Position numbers and translations under genes: made by a program
The notes under the pieces: model-generated
Told to the model about the DNA's origin: nothing
Database searches by the model: none
What the model saw: the letters and a program-made list of their open reading frames with translations, nothing else
Origin: a virus
Virus record (IMG/VR): IMGVR_UViG_3300042860_001113
Span: 1 to 21,548 of that record
Strand: one strand, 5' to 3'
DNA: 21,548 nucleotides
In this document: positions 1-6,100 of the stretch, in pieces
Layout of the letters: each line of letters opens with the position of its first letter
Numbering within the stretch: position 1 is the first letter of the stretch

Positions 1-294
1 CGGGGTCGAGGTCGAGGTCGAGGTCGGGGGCGGGGTCGAGGTCGGGGTCGGGATCGGGGTCGTGGTCGTGGTCGTGGTCGAGGTCGGGGCCGTGGTCGGG
101 GCCGTGGCCGTGGTCGGGGTCGGGGTCGAGGTCGAGGTCGAGGTCGGGGTCGGGATCGGGGTCGTGGTCGTGGTCGTGGTCGAGGTCGGGGCCGTGGTCG
201 GGGTCGGGGTCGTGGTCGGGGTCGGGGTCGCGGTCGTGGTCGTGGTCGGGGTCGGGGTCGCGGTCGTGGTCGTGGTCGTGGTCGAGGTCGAGGT
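1..294 (+). repeat. GGTCGN hexamer tandem repeat encoding (Arg-Gly)49 in frame 1
   Basis: The first 294 bases are 49 copies of a CGN-GGN hexamer with no other sequence between them. Read from base 1, every odd codon is Arg (CGG, CGA, CGT and CGC all occur). Every even codon is Gly (mostly GGT, with a few GGC and one GGG), except two GAT codons near 52 and 154. Variation therefore falls almost only on codon third positions, as expected if this frame is translated. A higher-order duplication is visible: 51-101 is identical to 153-203, and 1-29 recurs at 121. The frame has no stop and runs directly into the gene starting at 316. The repeat continues off the left edge, so its full length and any start codon are unseen. 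A contig-end assembly artefact is possible. Confidence 0.9.
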
Positions 295-315
295 CTAAAC
301 GAAGGAGTACATGAG

Positions 316-1089
316 ATGACTAATATCGATTGGACAAAGCCGGTGGAAACCACCGAAGACCCGCCGCGCCCTGTGCAGGTGCTGTTTGATGCTGACGGAA
401 GGCCGAAAGCTGCCCATATTGACGACAATCCCGCACATTCGTCGTTTAACCTGTTCACCATTGAGCGTGGCGCTAACGCTACGCGTGGCATGTATTCGAT
501 CCCCCTCCGCAATGTCGAGCCGCCCAAGCCCGAGCCGGTGCTGCGTGAGGCGTGGATCAATTTGTATCCGCGTGGTCTGGATGGGACTTTCGGATCGAAG
601 GCTTTCGCTGACGAACAGGCTGATGACAGAACCCGCATCGAATGCCGCCGCATCGCCTGGATGTCCGATGGCTCCCTGGTGCCGGGCGGTGACGATCAAA
701 ACACGATCAAAACTTTGACCGCCGAACGGGATAACGCCCTGGTCGAGGTGAGCCGCATCACCAAGGACTTCAACGATTTGGCCGAGGGGACTCAGCAGAT
801 CGTGGAGAAGTTGGAGGCCGAGCGCGACATCCTCCGTGCCGAGATCGCCCGTATGCACCCCGTGGTGGAAGCGGCGGTGACGGGTGTTGACATCTTCAGC
901 CGGCGGGGGTTGCTGCGCTTAATCCAAGCCGTCCGCATCTACCAGCAGTCCACCAAGAAATCAGCGGAACAGGCTGTCGAGAAGCACTGCGGTAATTGCC
1001 TCCATACCCAGCCCGGCGCTTGTGCTAAAAACGGCCCGAGTGGCTTTGACTATGACGACAACTGTGCTGATTGGGATGCGAAGAAATGA
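316..1089 (+). CDS. Phage accessory protein with DWTKP N-terminus and Cys4 C-terminal tail
   Basis: A 257-aa protein of unproven function. The N-terminus (IDWTKPVETTEDPPRP) and a central segment at residues 78-115 (AWINLYPRGLDG, then a Cys-containing strand) resemble small proteins common in early regions of phages of alphaproteobacteria. Residues 128-175 are a probable coiled coil. Residues 225-250 carry Cys225, Cys228, Cys236 and Cys250 (CGNCLH...C...C-ADW), a pattern that could bind zinc. The ATG at 316 follows AAGGAG by 8 bases, which supports this start. However, the reading frame is open upstream through the Arg-Gly repeat, so a longer protein with an RG tail at its N-terminus cannot be excluded. 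The stop overlaps the next start as ATGA. The family resemblance is from memory of motifs, not from a search. Confidence 0.7.
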   Translation: MTNIDWTKPVETTEDPPRPVQVLFDADGRPKAAHIDDNPAHSSFNLFTIERGANATRGMYSIPLRNVEPPKPEPVLREAWINLYPRGLDGTFGSKAFADEQADDRTRIECRRIAWMSDGSLVPGGDDQNTIKTLTAERDNALVEVSRITKDFNDLAEGTQQIVEKLEAERDILRAEIARMHPVVEAAVTGVDIFSRRGLLRLIQAVRIYQQSTKKSAEQAVEKHCGNCLHTQPGACAKNGPSGFDYDDNCADWDAKK

Positions 1090-1394
1090 CTGACGATCTG
1101 ATTAAGCGGCTGCGGTCATTCGGGGAGCAGGGATACCCGATTGCATACCAATCCGCCGACGCCTTGGAGGCCCAGGCCAAGCGCATCGCGGAGTTGGAAG
1201 CGGAATGTGCCCGCGACCAGCGCAATGCTGCTGTTAGCCAGCAGGAAAGTGTGATGCTGTTGGATCGCTGTAACTCGGCACTGTTCGATTTAAAGTACGC
1301 ACGAATGATGGTGGAAAGACTGACGCGCCGCGCCGAGAAGGCCGAAGCCGACCTTGCTGCCGGACCCTGCGGTGCTGCACATTGTGGAGGATGA
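1086..1394 (+). CDS. Small coiled-coil phage protein (Ea22-like N-terminus)
   Basis: A 102-aa protein beginning MTDDLIKRLRSFGEQ, an opening typical of small Ea22/Ead-associated phage proteins (DLIKRLR...AADRIEELEA). Nearly all of residues 25-95 is predicted helical, with heptad-like Glu, Ala and Leu spacing (ALEAQAKRIAELEAE, and later TRRAEKAEADLAA), so it is probably a coiled coil. The C-terminus has two cysteines and a His (CGAAHCGG). I chose the ATG at 1086 because it overlaps the previous stop as ATGA; a TTG 15 bases upstream keeps the frame but is less likely. Its function is unknown. It lies 3 bases ahead of the next gene and is probably co-transcribed with both neighbours. Confidence 0.7.
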   Translation: MTDDLIKRLRSFGEQGYPIAYQSADALEAQAKRIAELEAECARDQRNAAVSQQESVMLLDRCNSALFDLKYARMMVERLTRRAEKAEADLAAGPCGAAHCGG

Positions 1395-1397
1395 CAG

Positions 1398-1724
1398 ATG
1401 ACCAACAATGAACTGCGCAAGCTTGCCGAGGCTGCTACGCCGGGTGAATGGTATTATCTGCGTGAGCCTCGTGGTTTCTACAGCACTGCCATGATTAAAT
1501 GTGGGGACGGATATATCGCTGGTGACGGGATACCTCTGTCATCCGAACGAGACGCCGCATTCATGGCTGCAGCCAGCCCCGCCACCGTCCTAGCCCTTCT
1601 CGACCGCATCGCGGAAATGGAAGACAGACTTCGACGCATCGCCAAGCCACACAAGAACATCGCCTACTGCGCCGATGGACATGAAGAAAGTGTGCTTATC
1701 GCCAGGGCCGGATCACTACGCTAA
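1398..1724 (+). CDS. Ead/Ea22-like phage protein
   Basis: A 108-aa protein with the two hallmarks of the Ead/Ea22-like family as I know it. The N-terminal motif is ELRKLAEAATPGEWYY. A middle segment (DAAFMAAASPATVLALLDRI) leads into a short coiled coil, AEMEDRLRRIAK. These proteins are encoded in early or accessory regions of many temperate and lytic phages, and their biochemical role is not established. The start has a GGAGGA site about 7 bases upstream. The gene ends at 1724, running 9 bases into the 3' end of the convergent minus-strand membrane protein gene, so the two operons meet with no spacer. Confidence 0.8.
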   Translation: MTNNELRKLAEAATPGEWYYLREPRGFYSTAMIKCGDGYIAGDGIPLSSERDAAFMAAASPATVLALLDRIAEMEDRLRRIAKPHKNIAYCADGHEESVLIARAGSLR

Positions 1725-2102
1725 CCACAACGCCCCAAGCGGAACACCGACAAGGAAGCCGATGGCGATGCGTGCCACGGCTTCCGGCCCGTCGATCAAC
1801 CCGTAATCATCCACCCACTCGGCAGGCCACCACGCAAACGCGGCGCGGTACACCAGACCGACCGGGCCATAGCGGTAGATCAGCTTGTGCCAATGGTCCC
1901 ACTGGTGCCCCAGCGACCAGTACAGGCCCAAGAAGGCCCATAGGACCAGCCAGAACTGCCAGCCCATCGCGTGGTATCCTGGCAGGGAGATGATGCCTAG
2001 CAAGGCCATCAGCGCCGACCGACGCAGCAGGACGCAGCGGCCCAGCTCAAAACGCCACGCGGCCATGAGGAAGGGCCAGAGAATGGCGAGGGCAACGGTC
2101 AT
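1716..2102 (-). CDS. Small multi-pass membrane protein at the end of the lysis cassette
   Basis: A 128-aa Trp-rich hydrophobic protein with about three or four membrane segments: residues 1-15 (ALAILWPFLMAAW), 28-45, 47-64 (WQFWLVLWAFLGLYWSLG) and 108-127 (RIAIGFLVGVPLGALW). Between them lies a His/Trp-rich stretch (GHQWDHWHKLIYRYG). The start overlaps the holin stop as ATGA, so translation is probably coupled to it. It is the last gene of the late operon. Its position suggests a lysis role such as a second holin or antiholin, but I recognise no family. A host-membrane or superinfection-exclusion function is equally possible. The gene is convergent with the Ea22-like gene. Confidence 0.65.
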   Translation of the reverse strand: MTVALAILWPFLMAAWRFELGRCVLLRRSALMALLGIISLPGYHAMGWQFWLVLWAFLGLYWSLGHQWDHWHKLIYRYGPVGLVYRAAFAWWPAEWVDDYGLIDGPEAVARIAIGFLVGVPLGALWLA

Positions 2103-2497
2103 TTCTTCAACGCCGCAGCAATGACCGGGGCAACCTTCTCAACTGTACGACCGCCGACATAGCCGCCGAGACCAATCTGGATCAAGGTCATAAGCTCAAT
2201 CTCGATGGCCTCGCTGACGCCAGGGGCGGTGAAGCCCAGCCACTTCGCCACTACCAGCCCGACGAAGGTCATCATGGTCAGTGGTCGCCAGTTCCGCTGT
2301 AACCAGCTTTCGCCCTTGGCCTCGTCGCTAATGATGGACGCCGCAGCCTGATCCAGAGCCGCGCTCTGCTGCATCATGGCTAGCTGCAGCTGGTTTTCCA
2401 GTTCGATGCGCTTGATCTCGTCGGCAGGATCAGGGAACAGGTTTTTCGTTACCTGTCCAAAGATTCCGCCGAGAATGGGGAGAAGGGCTGCGAGCAT
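2099..2497 (-). CDS. Holin, 3-TM gene-transfer-agent type
   Basis: A 132-aa protein resembling the holin family described for gene transfer agents (GTA_holin_3TM). It has an N-terminal hydrophobic helix (LAALLPILGGIFGQ) and a charged amphipathic helix at 25-60. The family's RNWRP motif is at residues 68-72 and is followed at once by two membrane segments, TFVGLVVAKWLGF and LMTLIQIGLGGYVGG. The C-terminus is Lys-Lys. Such proteins are thought to permeabilise the inner membrane so that the endolysin can reach peptidoglycan. I chose the ATG at 2497 because AGGGG lies 8 bases upstream; an in-frame TTG at 2524 would overlap the endolysin gene. The gene follows the endolysin gene with an 11-bp gap and is coupled to the next membrane protein. 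Confidence 0.82.
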   Translation of the reverse strand: MLAALLPILGGIFGQVTKNLFPDPADEIKRIELENQLQLAMMQQSAALDQAAASIISDEAKGESWLQRNWRPLTMMTFVGLVVAKWLGFTAPGVSEAIEIELMTLIQIGLGGYVGGRTVEKVAPVIAAALKK

Positions 2498-2508
2498 TGT
2501 ATTAACCC

Positions 2509-2904
2509 CTAAACGTAGTCCCAAATCATCGGACGAGGCGCCTCGGGGCGGCTGTCCATCATGTCCAAGTGCAAGAAGGTGGTCGGGCCGGTCAGCTTGA
2601 CGCCGATCCCCTGGACACCGGCCGCGAGCGCGACCTTCAGCAATCTATAGGCCGCAGGACCACCGACAAACCCGACATCCACCGCCTTACCTGAGTTGTG
2701 CGACCCAGGCTTAGCCTTCTTGGCCTCCACCGGATGATCCGCACAACGATATCCGCTTGTGATCACCACATTTAGACCCAGAGACGTGCGAACAAACTGG
2801 AGCCAGTCCAAAAATATCGGGTCCATCCGGGTTTCACCGCACCCACATCGACAGGTAAATTCAGCCGGCTGGAAATTAGGCCAGCGTTTCGCGTCCCATT
2901 CCAT
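2509..2904 (-). CDS. Endolysin, peptidase M15A-like (D-Ala-D-Ala carboxypeptidase fold)
   Basis: A 131-aa zinc peptidase of the M15A type (Peptidase_M15_3), about the usual length for this single-domain family. Zinc-ligand motifs are present: GSHNSGKAVDV contains the His-x6-Asp pair, and FLHLDM near residue 112 supplies the second His. The SGYRC motif that precedes the active site is also present. The N-terminus, with FTCRCGCG, is characteristic of these phage lysins. It is expected to cut peptide crosslinks of the host cell wall at the end of infection. Two consecutive ATGs exist (2907 and 2904). I prefer 2904 because GGAGG lies 6 bases before it but only 3 before the first. It sits beside the holin gene, which supports the lysis role. 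Confidence 0.88.
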   Translation of the reverse strand: MEWDAKRWPNFQPAEFTCRCGCGETRMDPIFLDWLQFVRTSLGLNVVITSGYRCADHPVEAKKAKPGSHNSGKAVDVGFVGGPAAYRLLKVALAAGVQGIGVKLTGPTTFLHLDMMDSRPEAPRPMIWDYV

Positions 2905-2939
2905 CATTTGCCTCCACCAATGCCGCCGAAGCCGCCCAT
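2904..2939 (-). CDS. 11-codon Gly-rich micro-ORF coupled to the endolysin gene
   Basis: This short reading frame encodes MGGFGGIGGGK. It starts one base after the stop of the preceding 63-aa gene. A strong site, GGAGGG, lies about 7 bases before its ATG, inside the last codons of that gene. Its TGA overlaps the endolysin start (ATGA with the first ATG, TGATG with the second), and its own codons contain the GGAGG that serves the endolysin. It could be a translated micropeptide or a leader that feeds ribosomes to the endolysin start. The peptide resembles the tail of the preceding protein (PGFGGK), so a small duplication is also possible. Only the sequence context supports it. Confidence 0.4.
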   Translation of the reverse strand: MGGFGGIGGGK

Positions 2940-2940
2940 T

Positions 2941-3132
2941 TCACTTCCCTCCGAATCCAGGATTGTTGTTAGTGCGCCGGATTAGCTCCTCAATAACTTC
3001 AGCTGCCCCACGTAGGCGCAGTTCAACGTATGGAATGCTGTGGCTCTGACCAAAAATTCGCAGCCACCCGGCATCATCCAGAGCGAGAGAGCAAAGGTCG
3101 TTATCAGACAAGTTGTGAATATCAGTCATCAT
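2941..3132 (-). CDS. Small hypothetical phage protein (63 aa)
   Basis: A 62- or 63-aa soluble protein, beginning MMTDIHNLSDNDLCSLAL and ending NNNPGFGGK. Residues about 38-55 (ELRLRGAAEVIEELIRR) form a probable amphipathic helix. The ATG at 3132 overlaps the stop of the upstream membrane protein gene as ATGA; a second ATG follows directly at 3129. The longer in-frame extension upstream (to 3204) lies inside the neighbouring gene and has a Cys/Arg-rich composition unlike a real N-terminus, so I rejected it. No Shine-Dalgarno is obvious, so expression probably depends on coupling to the upstream gene. I do not recognise the family. Its place just before the endolysin hints at a lysis-cassette gene but proves nothing. 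Confidence 0.5.
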   Translation of the reverse strand: MMTDIHNLSDNDLCSLALDDAGWLRIFGQSHSIPYVELRLRGAAEVIEELIRRTNNNPGFGGK

Positions 3133-3527
3133 ACACCGTGAAAGAAATAGAACACCATCCCAACAACGACGACGTTTGCGATCGAAACAGAAACAGAAAT
3201 CCATGTAGATACTGAGATGCGCTTTTCGTGCATCTCAAGAATATCCCCTATGGCGGAGATGGTGTTATGTTGAGCCTTATCAAGCACTTGTAACTCACGA
3301 ATCTGATACACCATACGAGACGCCATGCTATCCAACAACTGCTCTTCGCGTTCCATATGCTTCGTTAAGATTCGGCTTATGGCGTCAATCCCCGTCGCGG
3401 CAGCGAAAAGTTGCTTCCCGTGATCGATAATCGCATCGCGGACTTTTCCGATATCATGTGTAAACATCTCGACGTGTGGGGCGAGCTGACATGGCGTCGG
3501 GAACGCGCAGTCTAAGTCATGCTTCAT
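3129..3527 (-). CDS. Coiled-coil protein with C-terminal membrane anchor (accessory lysis candidate)
   Basis: A 132-aa protein. Residues 1-105 are mostly helical and charged (FTHDIGKVRDAIIDHGKQ; later MEREEQLLDSMASRM and an Ile/Leu heptad region). A single membrane segment lies near the C-terminus (residues 108-129, STWISVSVSIANVVVVGMVF) and is followed by only three residues. This is the shape of a tail-anchored coiled coil. I chose the ATG at 3527 because it overlaps the end of the upstream gene by 11 bases and has AGAGGG 8 bases before it; the longer frame to 3704 is a shadow of that gene. It pairs with the adjacent N-anchored coiled-coil protein in the lysis cassette, so a spanin-like or holin-accessory role is plausible. 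No lipobox is present. Confidence 0.6.
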   Translation of the reverse strand: MKHDLDCAFPTPCQLAPHVEMFTHDIGKVRDAIIDHGKQLFAAATGIDAISRILTKHMEREEQLLDSMASRMVYQIRELQVLDKAQHNTISAIGDILEMHEKRISVSTWISVSVSIANVVVVGMVFYFFHGV

Positions 3528-4011
3528 GGCTGTAGCCCTCTCCCCAGACATGCTGAGCCTCCGTGTACTTACGGCGAAGTTTCGCGAGCTGCTGACGCAG
3601 ATCATCGTTCTCAGCCTTAATGACGTCATGTTCGGACTTGAATGTGTCGTACAGGTCCTGAAGCCGGACCAATAAATCCCTAGCGGCATTGCGCTCGCCT
3701 TCAAGCGTGGCGATTCGCTCGCGGGCAGACGCCAGATCGCTTTCGAGATGCTTAACCTCTGCTTTTAACTCAGCCACCTGCACGAGGTAGCCATTACGCT
3801 CTTGCGCGAATGTGTCGCACCTAGCGGTCAGTTCCTTGAGTTCAGCCCGGAGATCGTCAGCGATGCTGTCTATCTTGGAGAACGCGCTATCGTGCTGCCC
3901 CTCGATAGCAGTCTCTCGGCGCCGGTCGTGGATGTATTTCCAGCCAGCAGCCAGGGCGGCCAGTCCACCGCCACCAAGAAGCCAGCCGATGATGGTGTTG
4001 TCTTCATTCAT
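3517..4011 (-). CDS. N-anchored coiled-coil protein (Rz/i-spanin-like candidate)
   Basis: A 164-aa protein starting MNEDNTIIGWLLGGGG. One membrane segment (residues 7-28, IIGWLLGGGGLAALAAGWKYI) is followed by a basic patch (HDRRRE) and then a long coiled coil through residue ~150 (for example VAELKAEVKHLESDLASARE and NDDLRQQLAKLRRKY). A single N-terminal anchor followed by a helical rod is the general shape of inner-membrane spanins, and the gene lies upstream of the endolysin and holin. However, the basic residues after the anchor could instead place the coil in the cytoplasm, and no outer-membrane lipoprotein partner is visible, so this is a candidate only. I chose the ATG at 4011, which has GGTGG upstream and overlaps the previous stop by 8 bases. 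Confidence 0.6.
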   Translation of the reverse strand: MNEDNTIIGWLLGGGGLAALAAGWKYIHDRRRETAIEGQHDSAFSKIDSIADDLRAELKELTARCDTFAQERNGYLVQVAELKAEVKHLESDLASARERIATLEGERNAARDLLVRLQDLYDTFKSEHDVIKAENDDLRQQLAKLRRKYTEAQHVWGEGYSHEA

Positions 4012-4495
4012 CGGGAGCCACCACGAAATCGGGCCAGTCCAGAGTGAGCGCCGCGAGTTCATCCACCGTGGTGCATGCCATGATCGCAGTCTCGTGCGCG
4101 TTGCTCGCAGCCCGAACCGCTGCGCGGTAGGCGGCGGTGTCGGTATCGACATCAGGACCGCCCTCAGCCGCCCGAATCACTTTCCAGTCCGTATCGGATA
4201 GCATGACGCCAGCGTGTGATTTGACAGACGCGAGCATCTGCATCTTCAGCGCATCGATCTGACGAGGAGTGGTAGCATACCGGATTACCGCGACACCATT
4301 CTCGACGGACACCGGATTCTCACTGACTACGTAGAACCGCTCGTCTGGCCTGACGTGTGCCAGTACAGGCAAGAACCCGAGAGCATCACGCTCTTCTTGA
4401 GTGGATAACACCATCCAGTTGAGGGGGTACTGGTAGCCGCACAACGTGAACGCCTGCCCTGGATGGACAATTCCTAGTTCTACATGATACCACAT
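4004..4495 (-). CDS. Tail-fibre assembly chaperone-like protein
   Basis: A 163-aa protein starting MWYHVELGIVHPGQAF. The N-terminal part has a conserved-looking segment, YPLNWMVLSTQEERDALGF, typical of small proteins next to phage tail fibres. Residues ~115-130 (LSDTDWKVIRAAEGG) match the TDW-x-V/A pattern of the Phage_tail_APC/Tfa-type chaperone domain. A helical AYRAAVRAAS segment follows it, as in that family. It probably helps fold or trimerise the fibre proteins encoded just upstream. I chose the ATG at 4495 because AAGGA lies about 7 bases before it, just after the upstream stop; the 24 extra residues of the longer frame overlap the upstream gene. The 3' end overlaps the next gene by 8 bases. 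Confidence 0.65.
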   Translation of the reverse strand: MWYHVELGIVHPGQAFTLCGYQYPLNWMVLSTQEERDALGFLPVLAHVRPDERFYVVSENPVSVENGVAVIRYATTPRQIDALKMQMLASVKSHAGVMLSDTDWKVIRAAEGGPDVDTDTAAYRAAVRAASNAHETAIMACTTVDELAALTLDWPDFVVAPDE

Positions 4496-4506
4496 AACGT
4501 CATCCT

Positions 4507-5169
4507 TTATGCGGGGGCGAAGGCGGCGAGCGCCATAGCGTTGTTTGTTCCACCGGATTGCGTGCACGTCACACTAAGCGGGGCCTGTGCAGCGGTAAAG
4601 AGCGAGGATGCACCCGAGTGACTGTTCGACGATGCAATCACTGCATCATAATTTTCCGTCAAGCCAGACCAAGAAAAAGTACTCGATCCACCAGTATTAT
4701 GCATGATACATCCGACGGCGAACCCACCAGCAGGGACAGAAATGGTAGTAGATGGGGCGTTGCCTGATGCACCAGCTGTCGCTGAAGGAGACGACGAGGC
4801 CCCGTAGATTGCCCAAACACCGATCCCAGGCCGCTCGGTGGTTCCCGCAAACGCGATAGAAATGGTGGCTGTGGTTCCTGTCGCCACCACAGCAGACCAC
4901 AGTTCAGCGTTCGCGGAGGTCCCGTCACGCTGCCGTTTCACCAGTGACGCGGAAACGCCTCCGATAGAAACGCTGGATACTGTCTGTGAATCATTGACAA
5001 TCCCGACGATCACCACTCGACCCGCCGCAGCAGTGCCGATAGCCTGTGACGTGAAATCGAAGGACGTCCCCGACGATGTGTTGGTGGCCGTCGAGACATA
5101 CCCGCCTGTGATCGGAACCACAGAAGTCCCGAAAAACCCCACCAATGCGTTAGCGAGAAACCCACTCAT
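4507..5169 (-). CDS. Beta-rich tail-fibre or receptor-binding-like protein
   Basis: A 220-aa Ser/Thr/Gly/Ala-rich protein with alternating hydrophobic strands and very few charges, as in phage surface proteins. Residues 60-80 (SQTVSSVSIGGVSASLVKRQ) and 100-125 (GTTATISIAFAGT, then RPGIGVWAIYGA) resemble a beta-sandwich domain found in phage and secreted proteins with the pattern 'V-x-V-G-G-V-x-A-x-x-V'. I know of no defined function for that domain. It starts by TAATG overlap with the tail fibre gene and is followed by a chaperone-like gene, so a second fibre subunit or a tip protein is the simplest reading. The N-terminus has a hydrophobic stretch (LANALVGFFGTSVV) that is not a clear signal peptide. 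Confidence 0.6.
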   Translation of the reverse strand: MSGFLANALVGFFGTSVVPITGGYVSTATNTSSGTSFDFTSQAIGTAAAGRVVIVGIVNDSQTVSSVSIGGVSASLVKRQRDGTSANAELWSAVVATGTTATISIAFAGTTERPGIGVWAIYGASSSPSATAGASGNAPSTTISVPAGGFAVGCIMHNTGGSSTFSWSGLTENYDAVIASSNSHSGASSLFTAAQAPLSVTCTQSGGTNNAMALAAFAPA

Positions 5170-6041
5170 TACGCAACGGCCTTTGCGCCAGCCCCGACGA
5201 CAACCGAACCGGAAGCGCGGATGTAATAGGGGAAGGTGTCCACCGCATTAGCGGCGGTTGACAGTACGGGTGCAGTCCCGCCAGCGAACTCGAAATCCGT
5301 TGACCACGATCCAGTGCGACTACCCGTAGCGTCCTGGGTGATGGTGATGAATCCGGATTGCTCCGCCGTCATATTGCTGGCAGTGAAAGACACGTTCCCG
5401 GTCAGCGTGATTTTGTAATTTTGCGCCAACGAGAAGTCGATATTCGTGGTGGCGCTGTACGTCAGTGTCTCGATGTCGGCGCGCTGGGGGGCGGTCCAAG
5501 CCTGGATGACGTCAGTCTTGGCGGTGTCAGCATCATAGGCCTGAACATTGGTCCCGATGGCTAGGCCGAGGTTGGTCCTGGCGGTTGCGGCATTTGCGAC
5601 GTCAGACAGGTTGTTTGATGGGAGTAAGGCGCTAATCGGCGTCCCGGTGGGGGACAGCCACCCGACCGATACGGTCAGCGCCTCATTCGACAGGACCCCG
5701 CTATCCCATGTCACCGTTACTGTAGTGTTCGGCGAGCTATAACTCGACGACGCGACCTTACCGTAAATCGTCCCCGTTCCGGTCCCGACTGCGCGAAGGC
5801 GCCGGCTGGCGACGTAAACAGACGTCACATTGCCAGCAACGGTGAAACTGGTCCCGCTGGCATAGGTGCAAGTATGCCCCCACGCGACAAACCCGCCGCT
5901 TTCATAAAATGAGCGGGTGTCTGCCATTTCTTGACGAATGGCATTGTTGATAGAACTCGGCGGGCAGCCCTCGCTAATATCAATCGAATTGATGGACGTA
6001 TTGTTAGCCGGAGTAAGGCTGTAGTCCTGAATTCCAGACAT
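5169..6041 (-). CDS. Tail fibre protein, particle-attaching N-terminus
   Basis: A 290-aa protein. The N-terminus (MSGIQDYSLTPANNTSI, then ISEGCPPSSINNAIRQEMAD) is the typical start of tail fibres in many phages of alphaproteobacteria: an anchoring segment followed by the conserved 'EGCPPSxINNAIRxxMAD' helix. The remainder is beta-rich and Thr/Gly/Ser-rich. It includes a linker at ~150-180 (LPSNNLSDVANAATARTNLG), a repeat-like motif common in fibre shafts that I have seen next to chaperone-dependent tips. I chose the ATG at 6041 because GAGGA lies 7 bases upstream; a TTG at 6059 is weaker. A promoter-like pair lies just upstream, and the stop overlaps the next start as TAATG. Confidence 0.8.
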   Translation of the reverse strand: MSGIQDYSLTPANNTSINSIDISEGCPPSSINNAIRQEMADTRSFYESGGFVAWGHTCTYASGTSFTVAGNVTSVYVASRRLRAVGTGTGTIYGKVASSSYSSPNTTVTVTWDSGVLSNEALTVSVGWLSPTGTPISALLPSNNLSDVANAATARTNLGLAIGTNVQAYDADTAKTDVIQAWTAPQRADIETLTYSATTNIDFSLAQNYKITLTGNVSFTASNMTAEQSGFITITQDATGSRTGSWSTDFEFAGGTAPVLSTAANAVDTFPYYIRASGSVVVGAGAKAVA

Positions 6042-6069
6042 GTCTTCGTCCTCGATCAAACGATGTGCG

Positions 6070-6097
6070 ATTGTAACCCAACAGCATACGCAGTTAA
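6070..6097 (-). promoter_or_regulatory. Possible sigma70-type promoter before the tail fibre gene
   Basis: On the minus strand, TTAACT (plus 6092-6097, four of six matches to TTGACA) is followed after 16 bases by TACAAT (plus 6070-6075, five of six matches to TATAAT). The pair lies in a 59-base gap between the 700-aa ejection protein gene and the tail fibre start, one of the two widest gaps in the late operon. It could drive the fibre and lysis genes separately from the head genes. The match is moderate, and chance occurrence in AT-richer spacer is possible. Confidence 0.35.
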
Positions 6098-6100
6098 AGC

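Noticed and set aside
1-294. CRISPR array
   Set aside because: The repeat unit is a 6-base hexamer without unique spacers, so it is a simple tandem repeat.
62-298. 78-codon Val/Glu/Gly-rich frame in the repeat
   Set aside because: In this frame repeat variation changes amino acids, no ribosome site exists before its start, and the Arg-Gly frame explains the variation better.
295-858. 187-codon minus-strand frame opposite the Cys4-tailed protein
   Set aside because: The plus-strand frame has the ribosome site, recognised motifs and ATGA coupling to the next gene; the opposite frame has none of these.
4659-4928. 89-codon minus-strand frame inside the beta-rich protein gene
   Set aside because: It is in another frame of a gene with TAATG coupling and coherent beta-rich composition; no ribosome site of its own.
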